Assembly: GCA_947627005.1 (NCBI GenBank)
Contig: CANQUJ010000003.1
Span: forward strand, 1-64,000
From: an uncultured Clostridia bacterium
GTDB taxonomy: Bacteria; Bacillota; Clostridia; Oscillospirales; Ruminococcaceae
DNA: 64,000 bases
Reading direction: 5' to 3'
The translations under genes were made by a program, and so were the position numbers. Below are positions 62,460-64,000 of the stretch, piece by piece; the first letter of the stretch is position 1; the number at the start of each line of letters is the position of its first letter. The notes under the pieces are model-generated. The model searched no databases. It worked only from the letters and a program-made list of their open reading frames with translations, and had not been told where the DNA came from.

Positions 62460-63323
62460 ATGGACAATCTTTCCACTCCGGCCGTGATAAAAGACATTCT
62501 TTCCCGCCACGGCTTTACATTTTCAAAGCGGCTCGGGCAGAATTTTTTGATAAACCCCTCGGTCTGCCCGAAAATCGCCGAGCTCGGCCGCGCCGAAAGC
62601 GGCTTCGGGATAATAGAGATCGGCCCCGGGATAGGCGTTTTAACGAACGAGCTCTGCCTTCGCGCCGATAAAGTCGTCGCGATAGAGCTCGATCCGCGGC
62701 TTTTGCCGATTCTGGGCGAGACCCTTTCGGAGCACAAAAACCTTAAAATCGTCAACGCCGACGTTTTAGAGGTCGACCTTAAAAAGCTCATCGAAGACGA
62801 ATTTTCGGGGCTGCGGGTCGCGATATGCGCAAATCTGCCATATTATATCACCTCGCCGATCGTGATGAAGCTTTTGGAAGACCGCCTGCCCATCGTCTCG
62901 ATAACGACGATGGTCCAGCGCGAGGCCGCAGACCGCCTTTGCGCGCCCTTGGGAACAAGAGAGGCGGGCGCGGTGACCGTCGCGGTGGATTATTTCAGCG
63001 AGGCGGAGCGGCTTTTCAACGTCTCGCGGGGGAGCTTTATGCCGCAGCCGAACGTCGACAGCGCGGTCATAAGGCTTAATATCCGCGAAGAGCCTCCCAA
63101 AGTCGCCGACGAAAAGCTTTTCTTCAAAATCGTTCGGGGGATATTCACCCTTCGCCGCAAAACCGTTTTGAACGCGCTCTCCGGCTCGATGGGAATAGAA
63201 AAGCCCGAGGCTGCGAAAATTCTCGACTCGGCGGAAATTCCGCAAAATCTTCGCCCCGAGCAGCTTAAAATGCAAGAGCTTATCTCTCTCTGCGGGGCCT
63301 ACGACAAATTTTTAAAGGAGTGA
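62460..63323 (+). CDS. rsmA: 16S rRNA (adenine1518/1519-N6)-dimethyltransferase
   Basis: A 287-residue KsgA/RsmA that dimethylates A1518 and A1519 of 16S rRNA. Visible: KRLGQNFLINPSVCPKIAELG, SAM motif IEIGPGIGVLTNELCLRADKVVAIELD, IVNADVLEVD, and catalytic NLPYYITSPIVMKLLE (NLPY), with MVQREAADRLCA and FMPQPNVDSAVIRL. Complete length. AAGGAGCCC precedes the ATG. The TGA overlaps the GTG start of the next gene. Confidence 0.97.
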   Translation: MDNLSTPAVIKDILSRHGFTFSKRLGQNFLINPSVCPKIAELGRAESGFGIIEIGPGIGVLTNELCLRADKVVAIELDPRLLPILGETLSEHKNLKIVNADVLEVDLKKLIEDEFSGLRVAICANLPYYITSPIVMKLLEDRLPIVSITTMVQREAADRLCAPLGTREAGAVTVAVDYFSEAERLFNVSRGSFMPQPNVDSAVIRLNIREEPPKVADEKLFFKIVRGIFTLRRKTVLNALSGSMGIEKPEAAKILDSAEIPQNLRPEQLKMQELISLCGAYDKFLKE

Positions 63324-64000
63324 GCGACACGGAACCTCGCGATTTTTTGGATTTTTTGGAGACTGCCGGCCGGCTTAAGACCGCCTATCGACACAACTAT
63401 ATCGAAGACGGCCGAAAAGAAAGCGTGGCCGACCATTCTTGGCGGCTCGCGTTTATGCCGCTGCTTTTGAAAGACAGCTTCCCCGGGGTGGATATCGACA
63501 AGGTGATAAAAATGTGCCTTATCCACGACCTCGGCGAGGCAGTGACCGGGGACATACCTTGTTTTAAAAAGACGGCCGCCGACGAAGCGACCGAAAAATC
63601 GGCGATAAATTCGCTTTTGTCCGCTCTGCCGGAGGGGACGAGAGCCGAATTTTCCGCGCTGTACGACGAGATGGAAGCGCTTGAAACGAAAGAGGCGAGG
63701 CTCTATAAGGCGCTCGACTGTTTAGAGGCGGTGATATCGCACAACGAGGCGGATATTTCGACCTGGGAGCCGCACGAATACGAGCTTCAATTCAAACACG
63801 GCGCGGACAAGGTCGCGTGGAGCGATTGGCTCAGAGAGCTTAAGGCGGAGATTGATAAGGACACGAGAAGGAAAATTGAGGAAGCGGATAAGGCGGACGT
63901 ACAAGGAGGAAAAAAGATGGATATAAGGCTGAAAAATGTTTGTGAGGACGACGCAGAGTTTTTGTACAGGTTCATGAACGACAAAAGTATTCTTGAAGCT
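63320..64000 (+). CDS. HD-domain phosphohydrolase (YfbR-like), open to window end
   Basis: Begins GTG 63320 behind AAAGGAG and overlaps the rsmA stop (GTGA). Residues 1-195 look like an HD phosphohydrolase: SVADHSWRLAFM (His39), CLIHDLGEAVTGDIP (His69-Asp70) and later the Asp in KALDCLEAVISHNEAD; related proteins are 5'-nucleotidases for dNMPs. No stop occurs before a GNAT-like segment that begins at codon 200 (MDIRLKNVCEDDAEFLYRFM), and the frame stays open to the window edge. The gene may be an HD-GNAT fusion, or the HD stop may be lost. Incomplete at its 3' end. Confidence 0.8.
   Translation, partial: MSDTEPRDFLDFLETAGRLKTAYRHNYIEDGRKESVADHSWRLAFMPLLLKDSFPGVDIDKVIKMCLIHDLGEAVTGDIPCFKKTAADEATEKSAINSLLSALPEGTRAEFSALYDEMEALETKEARLYKALDCLEAVISHNEADISTWEPHEYELQFKHGADKVAWSDWLRELKAEIDKDTRRKIEEADKADVQGGKKMDIRLKNVCEDDAEFLYRFMNDKSILEA
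63917..64000 (+). CDS. GNAT-like acetyltransferase start (partial)
   Basis: ATG 63917 has a near-perfect AGGAGG seven bases upstream (about 63903-63910), and its product begins like a RimJ/RimL-type GNAT (MDIRLKNVCEDDAEFLYRFMNDKSILEA). It is in the same frame as the HD-domain ORF, so it may be made both as part of a fusion and alone. Only 28 codons are in the window. Confidence 0.6.
   Translation, partial: MDIRLKNVCEDDAEFLYRFMNDKSILEA

Overview
The window reads as chromosome from a low-to-mid GC Gram-positive, most likely a gut-type clostridial Firmicute (Oscillospirales-like; inference). The support is a PolC-type replicative polymerase, class B sortases, a SpoIID-domain protein, a YlmC/YmxH sporulation-type PRC-barrel protein, strong AGGAGG-type ribosome binding sites, and -35/-10 promoters close to TTGACA-N17-TATAAT. 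No phage, IS transposase, CRISPR array, rRNA or tRNA gene was seen.

Layout. (1) 350-10911, minus strand: a close-packed 12-gene run from a promoter at about 10983-11011: cysteine desulfurase, ThiI, a frameshifted CinA/PncC, two class B sortases, SpoIID-like protein, transglutaminase-like lipoprotein, FabG-like reductase, membrane protein, AcpS, NAD(P)HX dehydratase, small lipoprotein. (2) 11643-13393, plus: AsnA and an acyl-ACP thioesterase; then a minus-strand XRE/TPR regulator. (3) 14718-22118, plus: a single aromatic operon coding every step from DAHP synthase to prephenate dehydrogenase, with chorismate mutase fused to AroB and AroE fused to AroK. It is preceded by a 13-residue, Tyr-rich leader peptide and a terminator hairpin, which look like a textbook ribosome-mediated tyrosine attenuator. 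(4) 22205-31384, plus: argG-argH-argF, then carA and a carB gene fused in frame to a dapF-like domain. (5) 31793-35142, minus: Lrp-type regulator, aminotransferase, IspE, radical SAM protein. (6) 35329-40949, plus: a heterodimeric ABC exporter pair flanking a DUF1854-type protein, controlled by a promoter with a palindrome in its spacer, a 33-codon leader ORF and a terminator. (7) 41042-62129, plus: a DacA-family protein lacking all three catalytic motifs, Pgi, a small P-loop protein, then housekeeping genes (YceD, L32, Der, PlsY, GpsA, UMP kinase, Frr, UppS, CdsA, Dxr, RseP, IspG, PolC), a Cys-rich protein, YlmC, S2 and EF-Ts. The UMP kinase carries two N-terminal helix-turn-helix units. (8) 62171-64000: a small minus-strand ORF, RsmA, and an HD-domain ORF that stays open into a GNAT-like start at the window edge.

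Three intergenic regions (about 89-296, 11036-11510, 31393-31735) hold four copies of a long repeat made of consecutive hairpins. Paired bases change together between copies, so structure rather than sequence seems conserved.

The most novel-looking items are the HTH-UMP kinase fusion, the CarB-DapF fusion with Ala at the first catalytic Cys, the aromatic attenuator, the inactivated DacA-like protein, the ABC exporter leader system and the structured repeat family.
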